From Bacteroidales bacterium (GTDB lineage Bacteria > Bacteroidota > Bacteroidia > Bacteroidales > F082): DNA of 64,000 bases. The position numbers and the translations under genes were made by a program. Under the pieces are notes generated by a model, which did not search any database, had not been told where the DNA came from, and saw only the letters and a program-made list of their open reading frames with translations. Every line of letters starts with the position of its first letter. The stretch's first letter is position 1. Shown in pieces: positions 50,893 through 59,670 of this stretch. Location: NCBI GenBank assembly GCA_016285355.1, contig JAEEQP010000010.1, positions 29,570 through 93,569 of the forward strand, given 5' to 3'.

Positions 50893-53436
50893 TTAATCCA
50901 TAGGCCATCCATGCGGACTTGATGATTTATTTCCAACTTTCTTGAAAACAATCTTGTCCACGCCGATGTCGTCTTTCATATCAGAGAGATTGACTTGGAT
51001 GGTGCCATCCTTATTGACAAGGAAACCATAGGGCGGCATAGCCGTTTCTCCCAGTTGGCTGCCATCAGGATTTGTAGGTTGGATGGAGCCCGATGATTTG
51101 CCGTCAAAGGTATAGGTGAAGGGCAAACCAATGTCTTCAAATTCAACCTGAGGTTTTTCGTTCTTCTTCTGTGAGGTTAGCGTCATGACGAAAAAGCCTG
51201 TTGTGTTGCTTTCAAATTCCATCGTCATCCTCATGGTGTAGGTGACTCCATCCTTGGTGCCAGTACCCTTTCCCATGTATGCCGTATTGGCGAGGCTCCC
51301 TTTACCTTCCTGACTATCGTTCAACTTAAAGTTAATCGGCATCATGTAACTCACACGAACAGGTTTGCCCTCTTGTTTGCCAGGCTTCCACTTCGGCATG
51401 GCTTTCACCACACGAACGGCTTCGTCGTCGCAGCCACCGCCAATGCCACGCATCACTTTCACTTCATTAACGCTTCCATCTTTCTCGACAACGAAACTCA
51501 CGAACACCCTACCTTGGATTTCTTTGTCTCTTGCCTCCTGAGGATATTTGACATTTTTGGCGACGTATTCCATCATGGCTTTCTCGCCGCCAGGGTATTG
51601 AGGCATTTCCTCAACGATTTGATAGACACCGTTTTTGTCGGGCTTCATGCCGGCCTTGCGTTGATTGTCGGTCTCAACGCTTCTGTCAATATGATAGGAA
51701 TGGCCGTTTTCGTCTTCCATGCGCACCATGGCCGCATCTGTTTCGCCATCACCTGTCAAGTCTCTTGCCTGAAACTTGATGGGCATCATATATCTGACCC
51801 TGACAGGCTCGCCTTTATGCATACCCGCATACCATCTCGGCATGGATGAAACCACGCGAACAGCCTCTTTGTCAATGCTTTCGCAAACACCTTTCATGAC
51901 CTTTACGTTGGAAACACGACCGTCTTTTTCTACAACAAAGGAGACAAAAACTCGTCCGCTTTTGCCTTCGTTGATAGCATCTTGCGGGTACTTTACATTA
52001 TCCACCACATACTGCATCATCGCTTCCACGCCACCGGGGAATTCGGGCATCTGCTCAACGACTTGATAGATGCTGTCACCAACGGATTTGTTTTTCAGTG
52101 TTTGATAAAGATCTTCTTTGACGGCTTGGAAACTGCTATCGATGCCCACATTTGTCACCTCGACATTGATGTCCTCGTCGGTCATGATTTTGTTTTTGAG
52201 TTGGTTGATTATGTCACCTGAAATAGTGAAAGGATCCATGGAATACAACATCGTATCACCATGTTTTTCAACCTCTCTGATGGTGAAATTGATGTTAGGG
52301 TTAGGCGTTCCTTCGGCTGTGTAGTTTTTTAGCGTGAAAGTCTTTCGCAGCTCTCCCGTAAATGGGTCGACAGCTTCGGAACTCTCAAACTTAGTGTATG
52401 TGCCGTCTTCGTAGTAGACAACGGTGTCCTTCAACTGCATCTGGGTTCCGTCGTCATTGAAAAGCTCGAAGTCCCCCATTTGGATAGTGAGAACGTCCTT
52501 CTTAATGGCATCGGCCTTTTGTTCCTGTGCCGTCACTTTCGTGTTGGCAATCAGCAAGACCGTCAGCACCGGCAATGTCGCCAAGAGCCTCCACCAGAGG
52601 CCCTTGGCCTTTTCATTTCTTGTAATCATCTTGATTCGTTTTTTGGTAAGGATTAAACTGAAGTTATTGCTCATTCCGCTGAAGTCGACAGCCGTGCACT
52701 GCTGCAAAATCAGCATCATGTAGTTCTTTTTGTCAACGCCGGTGGCCACCACATCGCGGTCGGCCTGGTATTCATGAAGGCTCTGCAACTCTTTCTTGTA
52801 CAGATAAATGAATGGATTAAACCATTGCAGAATCATCATCACTTCGGCGAAAAGGATGTCCCAAGAATGGTGGTGACGAATGTGGCTCATTTCGTGCCGC
52901 ATGATGTCGGGGTCCACATTTTCGTTGGGGAAAAAGGCATAGCGGAAGAAGGAGAACGAGCCTTGCTCACGACCCATGAAGACCGCCGTGCAGCTACTCA
53001 TTTTGCGCTTTGGCGAGCGGATGATGAGCACCAAAAGTTTCCCTAACTTGAAGAGGAACAACAACGTCATCACGCCGACACCTATTAAATAAATGCCGCC
53101 GATGACCTGCCACCAACTGAAACGCGACGGTGCAGGGGTAGTCGTCACCATCACTTCGGGCAAGATGGGCTCACCATCAGGCGTAACGACGACTTCGTTC
53201 AGCATTGTGCCACTAAACATGTTTTGTTTCAAGGTCGCCATCTGTGGCACTTCCGATCCCGAAAGCAAACCTAAAAATGGCATGACCAAAGCCAACAACA
53301 TACTCGTCAGTAGGAAATAGCGGTTGAAATATAGACGATTACTGTTGCGGAACAACAGGCAATACACCAACCAAAGCACTGCAACCGTAGCTGCAATAGG
53401 CAGCAGATGACCGATAATCAAATCTTGTGCATTCAT
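50893..53436 (-). CDS. BlaR1-type M56 peptidase with two TonB C-terminal domains
   Basis: An 847-residue membrane protein. The N-terminal M56 peptidase/BlaR-like part has four membrane helices and the zinc motif HEMSH (181-185) with the third ligand region further on (ELQSLHEYQADRDV). After a membrane segment near 290, a periplasmic linker is followed by two similar TonB_C domains (about 465-560 and 630-725, VVEQMPEFPGGVEAMMQYVV and VEEMPQYPGGEKAMMEYVAK). In Bacteroidota such BlaR-TonB fusions replace the penicillin-sensor domain, so the signal may be an outer-membrane or envelope event. BlaI is three bases upstream. Confidence 0.88.
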   Translation of the reverse strand: MNAQDLIIGHLLPIAATVAVLWLVYCLLFRNSNRLYFNRYFLLTSMLLALVMPFLGLLSGSEVPQMATLKQNMFSGTMLNEVVVTPDGEPILPEVMVTTTPAPSRFSWWQVIGGIYLIGVGVMTLLFLFKLGKLLVLIIRSPKRKMSSCTAVFMGREQGSFSFFRYAFFPNENVDPDIMRHEMSHIRHHHSWDILFAEVMMILQWFNPFIYLYKKELQSLHEYQADRDVVATGVDKKNYMMLILQQCTAVDFSGMSNNFSLILTKKRIKMITRNEKAKGLWWRLLATLPVLTVLLIANTKVTAQEQKADAIKKDVLTIQMGDFELFNDDGTQMQLKDTVVYYEDGTYTKFESSEAVDPFTGELRKTFTLKNYTAEGTPNPNINFTIREVEKHGDTMLYSMDPFTISGDIINQLKNKIMTDEDINVEVTNVGIDSSFQAVKEDLYQTLKNKSVGDSIYQVVEQMPEFPGGVEAMMQYVVDNVKYPQDAINEGKSGRVFVSFVVEKDGRVSNVKVMKGVCESIDKEAVRVVSSMPRWYAGMHKGEPVRVRYMMPIKFQARDLTGDGETDAAMVRMEDENGHSYHIDRSVETDNQRKAGMKPDKNGVYQIVEEMPQYPGGEKAMMEYVAKNVKYPQEARDKEIQGRVFVSFVVEKDGSVNEVKVMRGIGGGCDDEAVRVVKAMPKWKPGKQEGKPVRVSYMMPINFKLNDSQEGKGSLANTAYMGKGTGTKDGVTYTMRMTMEFESNTTGFFVMTLTSQKKNEKPQVEFEDIGLPFTYTFDGKSSGSIQPTNPDGSQLGETAMPPYGFLVNKDGTIQVNLSDMKDDIGVDKIVFKKVGNKSSSPHGWPMD

Positions 53437-53439
53437 GGC

Positions 53440-53856
53440 TTAGCTCCTTTCTGAGGCGATGGCCTCGTCGATAGCTTTTCTCATTTCCTCTAACTCCTCG
53501 ACGCTGAAGTTTTCCTTTTTGGCAAAGGCCGAAACGAGATCTAAATAAGAGTTGTTGAAGTAGCGTTCCACCACGCTGCCCAAGTAACGGTGTGAGTATT
53601 CTTCCTTGCTGACAGCAGCACTGTAGCGGTGGGCGCGGCAGAAAGTCTCGTGTTTCACAAAACCTTTGTTTTCCAAGATTTTGATGATGGAAAGTACGGT
53701 GTTGTAGGCGGGTTTGGGTTCGGGATAGGCCGCCATAATCTCGTTGGCAAAACCCTGTCCTATATTCCAGATGACCTGCATCACTTGCTCTTCAGCTTTG
53801 GTCAACTCCTTCATTCTAATTGAGTTATCCTCAAATATTTCTTTCTTTCTGGCCAT
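53440..53856 (-). CDS. blaI: BlaI/MecI-family repressor
   Basis: A 138-residue winged-helix repressor: LTKAEEQVMQVIWNIGQGF, ILENKGFVKHETFCRAHRY and the dimer helix FVSAFAKKENFSVEELEEM-like end. It binds an inverted repeat and is inactivated by cleavage through the partner M56 protein. The start is the ATG at 53856, which has a true Shine-Dalgarno (GGAGG) in front. The operator AACTAA-N4-TTAGTT (53915-53930) sits just beyond its -33 region. The next gene (M56-TonB) is three bases downstream of its stop. Confidence 0.9.
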   Translation of the reverse strand: MARKKEIFEDNSIRMKELTKAEEQVMQVIWNIGQGFANEIMAAYPEPKPAYNTVLSIIKILENKGFVKHETFCRAHRYSAAVSKEEYSHRYLGSVVERYFNNSYLDLVSAFAKKENFSVEELEEMRKAIDEAIASERS

Positions 53857-53887
53857 TTTTTCCTCCGTTTTTGATGGTTTAACGCTG

Positions 53888-53930
53888 CAAATATATAGAT
53901 TATTTTGAATGTACAACTAATTTTTTAGTT
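53888..53930 (-). promoter_or_regulatory. blaI promoter and operator
   Basis: On the minus strand: operator AACTAAAAAATTAGTT, 17 bases, then the -7 element TATATTTG. The operator overlaps the -33 position, as expected of a repressor site. The same layout is before the LRR gene. Confidence 0.75.
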
Positions 53931-54095
53931 ATTTTATTGTGTTTTTGATTAGAAAAATCGTATGTGGTTGTTTTTCAACATGAATTATCAAGAATTATCC
54001 ACGAATTTTTCATGAATTAAAATTTCTGATAATTGACTTCGTCGATTCTTTGATTTTGTGATTCATTCATGGAAATTCGTGTTATATATTGATTT

Positions 54096-55109
54096 TTAAT
54101 AATTTATGTTCATGGTTTTGTTAGCTTTAATAATCCGCATTTCGTCTTCATCGGACAGGATAAAATCATTGTCGCGTGCATTTATCATCTCCATGTCAGG
54201 CTTTTCCAAGAGTTCCCAAGGGAAACGTTCCAACAGGTTATGTTCGCAATCGAAATCCTTCAACGACTTCATCTTCGACAAATCGGGCAAGTCTAACAAA
54301 TGGTTGAAACCCACGCCGAAACGTTCTATGGAATCCATCTCCGTAATCCATTCGGGCAGGAAATGCAGCTCGTTGTGGTGGATGTAGAAATACTTCAGCC
54401 GTTTCAAGTTCCTTATGGTGTCGGGAATTGTCTCAATTTTGTTGAACGCAAGGAAAAGCTGCTGCAAACCGTCCATATCGCCCACAAAATCAGGAATTTC
54501 CTTGATGTTGTTTTTGTAAAAGTCCAAATGCTTCAACTCTTTGAAACCTTCCAACACTTCAGGGATTTCCTCAAACTCGTTTTCATAGAAAATCAGGCTC
54601 TTCATGTTTTTCAGTTGGGCAAACGATTTGGGCAACGAGCGCAACTTGTTCTTGCCGAGATTCATGCTCTCACAACTCAGCTGACCGACATTTTTAGGTA
54701 GTTTCTCAATATTATTGCCGGCAATGATGATTTGCTTGACCTTTGACAGATGCCGAATATCGGATCTGGTAAGTTTCAAATGATTGAAATTCAAGCTGAT
54801 TTCCTCCAAACTATCGAGTTCCATAATCCATCTCGGGATATGGCGAATTTGGTTGCCCTCCAAATTGAGCGCATTCAGATGTTTGCAACGGCGGATGTCT
54901 GACGGAATACGCGTCAATTTACAATACGTCAGATGCAGGCGTTCGATACGATTGTCTTCCGGAATACTGACCTCCTGAATCTCGCAACGTTCCAATTGAA
55001 CAAGAGTCTGGTCACCTGGAAGAGAGGTTACCAATCGCTCACGAGTCGCGCAGGAAAAAACTGTACAACTTATTGCAAAACAAATCAATATACGGATTAT
55101 TGTCTTCAT
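54096..55109 (-). CDS. Leucine-rich-repeat lipoprotein in the BlaI regulon
   Basis: A 337-residue lipoprotein (lipobox TVFSC, Cys20) made of about ten leucine-rich repeats of 22-23 residues, with the pattern LxxLxLxxNxIxxIPxxI (for example LNALNLEGNQIRHIPRWIMEL and LQQLFLAFNKIETIPDTIRNL). LRR proteins bind other proteins or ligands; the partner is unknown. The promoter/operator is nearly the same as that of blaI (35 of 43 bases), so it is probably repressed by BlaI and induced with the blaI-blaR genes. No other enzyme domain is present. Confidence 0.8.
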   Translation of the reverse strand: MKTIIRILICFAISCTVFSCATRERLVTSLPGDQTLVQLERCEIQEVSIPEDNRIERLHLTYCKLTRIPSDIRRCKHLNALNLEGNQIRHIPRWIMELDSLEEISLNFNHLKLTRSDIRHLSKVKQIIIAGNNIEKLPKNVGQLSCESMNLGKNKLRSLPKSFAQLKNMKSLIFYENEFEEIPEVLEGFKELKHLDFYKNNIKEIPDFVGDMDGLQQLFLAFNKIETIPDTIRNLKRLKYFYIHHNELHFLPEWITEMDSIERFGVGFNHLLDLPDLSKMKSLKDFDCEHNLLERFPWELLEKPDMEMINARDNDFILSDEDEMRIIKANKTMNINY

Positions 55110-55128
55110 TATTAATCACTTTAGGTTG

Positions 55129-55171
55129 CAAATATATAGAACTTTTTGAATATATAACTAAAATATTAGTT
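55129..55171 (-). promoter_or_regulatory. LRR-gene promoter with BlaI-type operator
   Basis: On the minus strand: operator AACTAATATTTTAGTT, 17 bases, then -7 TATATTTG. It matches the blaI promoter at 35 of 43 bases with identical spacing; likeness continues about 25 bases upstream. Confidence 0.75.
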
Positions 55172-55237
55172 TGTTTATTGTGGTTTTGATGGAAAAAGTT
55201 TTTTCGTGTTTTTTTCATCCATTTTCAAAATTATTCC

Positions 55238-55245
55238 TATTTTTG
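55238..55245 (+). promoter_or_regulatory. -7 promoter element for tRNA-Thr
   Basis: TATTTTTG, a full TAnnTTTG match, 16 bases before the tRNA. Confidence 0.6.
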
Positions 55246-55261
55246 CAGCCGCTAACGAAAA

Positions 55262-55334
<73 letters not shown>

Positions 55335-55341
55335 CAAGCGG

Positions 55342-55378
55342 AAGAGGGTGACCAAAAAGTCAGGTTGCCCTCTTTTTT
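55342..55378 (+). terminator. Terminator of tRNA-Thr
   Basis: AAGAGGGTGACC and GGTTGCCCTCTT pair with a nine-base loop, followed by a T-run. Confidence 0.8.
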
Positions 55379-55510
55379 CTTTTCGAGAGAGAGGGTGTAA
55401 TAAGAGGTCAGAATTGGGGCTAATAGACATTTTGGGTGGTAAAATTTTGGGCTGACACGAAAATCGGTTGACACGTGGTTGACACGGCAGGGGTTGTTTG
55501 GGTAAAGAAA

Positions 55511-55545
55511 AATCCCTAACTCGTTGATTTTTCAGAGTTAGGGAT
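55511..55545 (-). terminator. Terminator of tRNA-Lys
   Basis: ATCCCTAACTC and GAGTTAGGGAT form a perfect 11-base stem with a 12-base loop; on the minus strand it is followed by TTTTTC. Confidence 0.82.
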
Positions 55546-55557
55546 CTGGAATTGTAG

Positions 55558-55630
55558 TACTCCCGCAGGGGGTCGAACCCTGGACACCCTGATTAAGAGT
55601 CAGGTGCTCTACCAACTGAGCTACGGAAGC
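55558..55630 (-). tRNA. tRNA-Lys (anticodon CTT)
   Basis: A 73-base cloverleaf on the minus strand: acceptor GCTTCCG/CGGGAGT with G-T pairs at 1-72 and 4-69, D-arm GCTCAGTTGGTAGAGC, anticodon stem CCTGA/TCAGG and loop CTCTTAA with anticodon CTT, T-arm CAGGG/CCCTG. The tRNA ends 28 bases before the terminator (55545). Confidence 0.95.
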
Positions 55631-55722
55631 ATCGTTTTGTGGGTGCAAAAGTACAACCTTTTTCCTTACAATGGATGATTTTTACCAACTTTTTTTCATC
55701 AAACAATGTAAGACATTGTCAA

Positions 55723-56478
55723 TCAGCTGGTAAACCACGACTTGAACTCTCCCACCCTGGCCTTGCTCACGATAATCTTTTCAGGTGTCTCGACCGTGAG
55801 ATTAATGGCCAACTTGTTGCCGAACCATACGGATACATCCTTGATAGTCTTGCGCGATACAATGAACTGACGATTGGCACGGAAGAATGTATGAGGGTCA
55901 ATTTCCGCCATCAGGTCGTCGAGGGTGTGGCTCAGATAAAAGGCCTTCTGATCCATCGTGACCAATTTCACCGACTTGGCATCAATATAGATGTAGGCTA
56001 TATCTTCCACGCTTACAGGAATATACTTATCCCTTTCAGGAAGCAGGAAGCAGCTCTTGTATTTCTTTCTCTCGCCCAACTGCGACAAAATGAGGTTGAC
56101 CTTGGTCTGATCGAAGCGATTATCAGCCACTTCATGGAACTTGCGCATGGCACGGTCCAAAGCTTCGCGGCTAATAGGCTTCAACAGATAGTCGATGCTG
56201 TTCACTTCAAAAGCCTTAAGAGCATACTCGTCATACGCTGTGGTGAAAATGACCGGGCAGGTGATGGTGACACGATCGAAAATGGCGAAGGAAGAGCCGT
56301 CGGCCAGATGGATGTCCATGAACATGAGGTCGGGCATAGGATGCTTGCTGATCCATTCGACGCTGTCCTCGATAGATTCAAGTATTCCAGCGATTTCCAT
56401 ATCCGGACTGACCTCTCCAAGAAGCTTCTTCAACGCCTTGGCAGCCATGATTTCGTCTTCAATAATCAGTGCTTTCAT
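55723..56478 (-). CDS. LytTR-type response regulator
   Basis: A 251-residue response regulator. The receiver domain (1-115) has the acidic pair at Glu7-Asp8, the phosphate acceptor Asp55 (LMFMDIHL), Thr80 and Lys100. The C-terminal LytTR DNA-binding domain (about 150-250) reads YIPVSVEDIAYIYIDAKSV and FFRANRQFIVSRKTI. It should act with the histidine kinase four bases upstream. The two are the last genes of the efflux operon, so they may regulate it or sense what it exports. Confidence 0.9.
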   Translation of the reverse strand: MKALIIEDEIMAAKALKKLLGEVSPDMEIAGILESIEDSVEWISKHPMPDLMFMDIHLADGSSFAIFDRVTITCPVIFTTAYDEYALKAFEVNSIDYLLKPISREALDRAMRKFHEVADNRFDQTKVNLILSQLGERKKYKSCFLLPERDKYIPVSVEDIAYIYIDAKSVKLVTMDQKAFYLSHTLDDLMAEIDPHTFFRANRQFIVSRKTIKDVSVWFGNKLAINLTVETPEKIIVSKARVGEFKSWFTS

Positions 56479-56481
56479 AGT

Positions 56482-57672
56482 TTATTCGTTTTGTTTAAGA
56501 GGCAAAGTTACACTAAAAATCTTTCCGTCGTCAAAAATTTCAACATTTTCGTTCCATTTGATGCGATATCGCTCCGCCAAATTGGCCAATCCGATGCCAG
56601 TTCCTTCCTCTTTTCCGATTTTTGGATGAATTTCGTTGCTGATTATCAGACGGTTGTTGTCATCGGTCATAATACGAATCGTCAAAGGCTGTTTGGAAGA
56701 GATGACATTGTGCTTGATGGCATTCTCAATCAACCCTTGGATGGATAGCGGCAAAACATAGTAATTGTCGTATTTTTCGTGGTCGATGTGATGGTCGAAA
56801 ATGAGGTTGTCGCCGTAGCGCATCTTCATCATCCGACAGTAGGAGCGCACGCAGTCCAACTCATCGGCCAAGGTCACCACCTCCTCGTTCTTCAAGGTGT
56901 AGCGCAACACTCCCGACAACTGCTGGGCGAAATCCTCAGCCTTCTCAGTGTCAATATCAATAAGCGATTTCAGGGTGTTCAGCGAATTGAAGAGGAAATG
57001 CGGGTCCATCTGGGTCTTCAAAGCTTCATAACGTGAAGCCATGTTTTCGGCACGAAGGGTCTCATTCTCAATGGCAATCCTTCTTTCCTGATAGAGCGAG
57101 CGTCGCAGATAGCTGAACACGAAAGCGATGGCTACCAAAGACAAATCGCCCAACATTCCTATACTGATATATCCCATCAGCGAGCGGATAGGGCCGGGAC
57201 GATATGGCCAAATAAACAATTGTATGAGTGTACAAATTGCGCTTAAGACACCAGCTATCAACAAGGTGCCGATAATATTTACCAACAACTCGTCTCCCCG
57301 TCTCATGTTTTTCCTGCCAAAAATCTTTCTGTTATAGAGGAAAACAGCAAAAATAATCAGAAACGTAAACGGGACGTTGTACAGCAATATATACTCAAAC
57401 TTCGGTTGTTTGAACCTATAGCCAGGTTGAAATCTGTCTGCCTTAAAAAGACCTGGCCATTGTTCAGGAAGTGTTCCAAAAACAGAATTGCTCGTATTAG
57501 CAATGATGACTTTATTTGCATCTGGTCCATCCTGATCGCCAAAAGATGTTCTGCCGAAATAATGGCTCAACGCAAATAAGAAATAATAGGCAATTGTAAT
57601 TGCAAGCGACAACATCACCACACGCTTCAACGAAAGGTAATTGTCTACTTCATTATATCTTTGGTTAGTCAT
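56482..57672 (-). CDS. LytS-type sensor histidine kinase
   Basis: A 396-residue kinase with four or five membrane helices (about 18-40, 95-115, 130-155, 165-190), a short coiled coil, then a His_kinase (PF06580) domain with the phosphoacceptor His225 in QMDPHFLFNSLNTLKSLI, and an ATP-binding domain with LIENAIKHN and GTGIGLANLAERY. The periplasmic loop (about 40-95) is the likely sensor. It precedes the LytTR regulator by four bases and follows the MacB-like permease by 15, so it belongs to the efflux operon. Confidence 0.88.
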   Translation of the reverse strand: MTNQRYNEVDNYLSLKRVVMLSLAITIAYYFLFALSHYFGRTSFGDQDGPDANKVIIANTSNSVFGTLPEQWPGLFKADRFQPGYRFKQPKFEYILLYNVPFTFLIIFAVFLYNRKIFGRKNMRRGDELLVNIIGTLLIAGVLSAICTLIQLFIWPYRPGPIRSLMGYISIGMLGDLSLVAIAFVFSYLRRSLYQERRIAIENETLRAENMASRYEALKTQMDPHFLFNSLNTLKSLIDIDTEKAEDFAQQLSGVLRYTLKNEEVVTLADELDCVRSYCRMMKMRYGDNLIFDHHIDHEKYDNYYVLPLSIQGLIENAIKHNVISSKQPLTIRIMTDDNNRLIISNEIHPKIGKEEGTGIGLANLAERYRIKWNENVEIFDDGKIFSVTLPLKQNE

Positions 57673-57687
57673 GGAGCATTTTTTTTA

Positions 57688-58908
57688 TTATTCATATCGC
57701 AAAGCATTAATTGGGTCGGTGCGCGAGGCCTTCAAGGCGGGGAAGAAGCCGGCGATGAGACCCAAAATGGCGCACGAGACAAAGGAAATGACCATCCACA
57801 GCACATTGACGACGTAAGGCAGCGACATGACCATGGAAACCACGTATGACAGCAGCAAGCCCAACAACACGCCCAATACACCGCCTATCAAACTCAGAAT
57901 CATACTCTCGGTGAGGAACTGCATCAGGATGGCGGCATTCTTCGCACCTATGGACATGCGCAGGCCGATTTCCTTGGTGCGCTCCGTCACGGTGACGTAC
58001 ATGATGTTCATGATGCCGATGACACCTACTAACAACGAAATCAGAGCGATGGCGACCAAAACCGTGGTAATCATGCCTGTCATGGACGACATCATTTCGA
58101 GCATCTCCTGCTGGGTGCGCACCTCGAAGTCGTCGTCACCGCCTTCGGGAATCTTGTGCGACACCCTTAGGATGTTCTCAATCTCTTCCACGGCGGCCTC
58201 GGCCACATCTTCGGAAGCGGCAGAGCACACAATCTGCTGTATGAAGTCCTGACCCAACATACGCTTTTGCACCGTGGAATAAGGCATCACCACGAGGTCG
58301 TCTTGGTCCATGCCCATGCTGTTCTCGCCCTTTTCCTTCAGGGTACCGATGACCTTAAAGGGCATGTTGCCCACGCGGATGGTCTTGCCAATGGGGTCTT
58401 CGCCCTCGTCGAACAGCTCTTCCACGATGGTCTGGCCAATCAAGCCGACCTTGGCGTATTTCTTTACGTCTTCATCAGTGAAATTCACGCCTGTCGCGAC
58501 TTCGTATTTCCTGATTTCCAAATATTCCGGTGAGCCGCCATAGACCGTACCCGACCAGTTTTTGGAACCATTCACCAACTGTCCGCCACTATTGACCATA
58601 GGACTGACCATAGTGACATTCTTGGCGTTCTTCGCAATCAATTCGCAATCCCTGATCTTCAGCGACTGCACATTGGAGGAGCCCATGCTGACACCGCCGC
58701 GCCTTTGGTTGGCACGCATCACCATGATGAGGTTGGTGCCCATGTCGGAAAGTTGGTTGGCGGTGCTTTGTTTCAGTCCCTCGCCCAAGTTGACCACCGC
58801 GATGACGGCGGCGATACCAATCACGATGCCGAGCATGGAAAGAGCCGTGCGCGTCTTGTTGCGCAACAGGGCTTTCACCGAAATCCGTATGAGGTTCAGA
58901 ATATCCAT
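57688..58908 (-). CDS. MacB-like ABC transporter permease
   Basis: A 406-residue permease of the MacB/FtsX-like kind: one N-terminal helix (TALSMLGIVIGIAAVIAVVNLG), a large periplasmic domain (about 45-280), and three C-terminal helices (FtsX domain, SLLVGVIGIMNIMYVTVTERTKEIGLRMSIGAK). It couples ATP use to the movement of a substrate in the periplasm through TolC. The ATPase is a separate gene one base upstream, as in many Bacteroidota. The substrate is not evident. Confidence 0.88.
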   Translation of the reverse strand: MDILNLIRISVKALLRNKTRTALSMLGIVIGIAAVIAVVNLGEGLKQSTANQLSDMGTNLIMVMRANQRRGGVSMGSSNVQSLKIRDCELIAKNAKNVTMVSPMVNSGGQLVNGSKNWSGTVYGGSPEYLEIRKYEVATGVNFTDEDVKKYAKVGLIGQTIVEELFDEGEDPIGKTIRVGNMPFKVIGTLKEKGENSMGMDQDDLVVMPYSTVQKRMLGQDFIQQIVCSAASEDVAEAAVEEIENILRVSHKIPEGGDDDFEVRTQQEMLEMMSSMTGMITTVLVAIALISLLVGVIGIMNIMYVTVTERTKEIGLRMSIGAKNAAILMQFLTESMILSLIGGVLGVLLGLLLSYVVSMVMSLPYVVNVLWMVISFVSCAILGLIAGFFPALKASRTDPINALRYE

Positions 58909-58909
58909 A

Positions 58910-59665
58910 TCAATAATCGTTATCTACTGGCAAGGCCGCCAAAGCTTCCACCGCTGACTTAGTCGCCACAGGCTCATCACGGAGAATGTGACCGTCGCGG
59001 AGGAAGATGGTTCTACTCGTAAATACTGCAATATCAGACTCGTGCGTCACAAAGGCAATGGTCTTGCCCTGTTCGTGAAGGCTTTGGAAAAGGCTCATGA
59101 TTTCGTATGAGGTACGCGTGTCGAGGTTACCTGTAGCTTCGTCAGCCAACACGATGACTGGGTCGTTCACCAAGGCGCGGGCGATGGCCACACGTTGCTG
59201 CTGACCGCCCGAAAGTTGGTTGGGCATGTGTCCCATGCGGTCTTTCAAGCCCACTAATTCCAAAGCATGTTGCGCTTTTTCGTGGCGTTGGCGGTGGGAG
59301 ATGTCGGGGTTATACACCAACGGCAGCTCCACATTTTCCAAAGCCGAAGTACGTGGCAAGAGGTTGTAGGACTGAAACACGAAGCCAATCTTGCGGTTGC
59401 GGATGTCCGACAACTCGTTTTTGCTCCTTTCCCTGACCGAAATGCCATCGATGTAATACTCGCCTGAAGTAGGTTGGTCGAGGCAACCGAGAATATTGAG
59501 CAAAGTCGACTTGCCACTGCCCGACGAACCCATGATGCTCACGAACTCGCCTTGGCAAATGTCGAACGACACGCCTTTGAGGGCATGTACCTCCTCGCTG
59601 CCGACGACAAAGGTCCGCTTGAGGTTCTCAACCTTGATGATGGATTGCTTTTCGCTCATGGCCAA
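58910..59665 (-). CDS. MacB/LolD-like ABC transporter ATPase
   Basis: A 251-residue ATPase: Walker A GSSGSGKST at 47-55, Q-loop FQSYNLL, signature LSGGQQQRVAIARAL, Walker B VIVLADEATGNLD and the H-loop VTHES. It powers the MacB-like permease that follows one base later. ATG codons at 59665 and 59659 are both possible. Confidence 0.9.
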   Translation of the reverse strand: MAMSEKQSIIKVENLKRTFVVGSEEVHALKGVSFDICQGEFVSIMGSSGSGKSTLLNILGCLDQPTSGEYYIDGISVRERSKNELSDIRNRKIGFVFQSYNLLPRTSALENVELPLVYNPDISHRQRHEKAQHALELVGLKDRMGHMPNQLSGGQQQRVAIARALVNDPVIVLADEATGNLDTRTSYEIMSLFQSLHEQGKTIAFVTHESDIAVFTSRTIFLRDGHILRDEPVATKSAVEALAALPVDNDY

Positions 59666-59670
59666 AACGA

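Noticed and set aside
55335..55557. Integration (att) site remnant after tRNA-Thr
   Set aside because: GTTGACACG is repeated at 55452-55485, but there is no tRNA-end duplication and no integrase gene.
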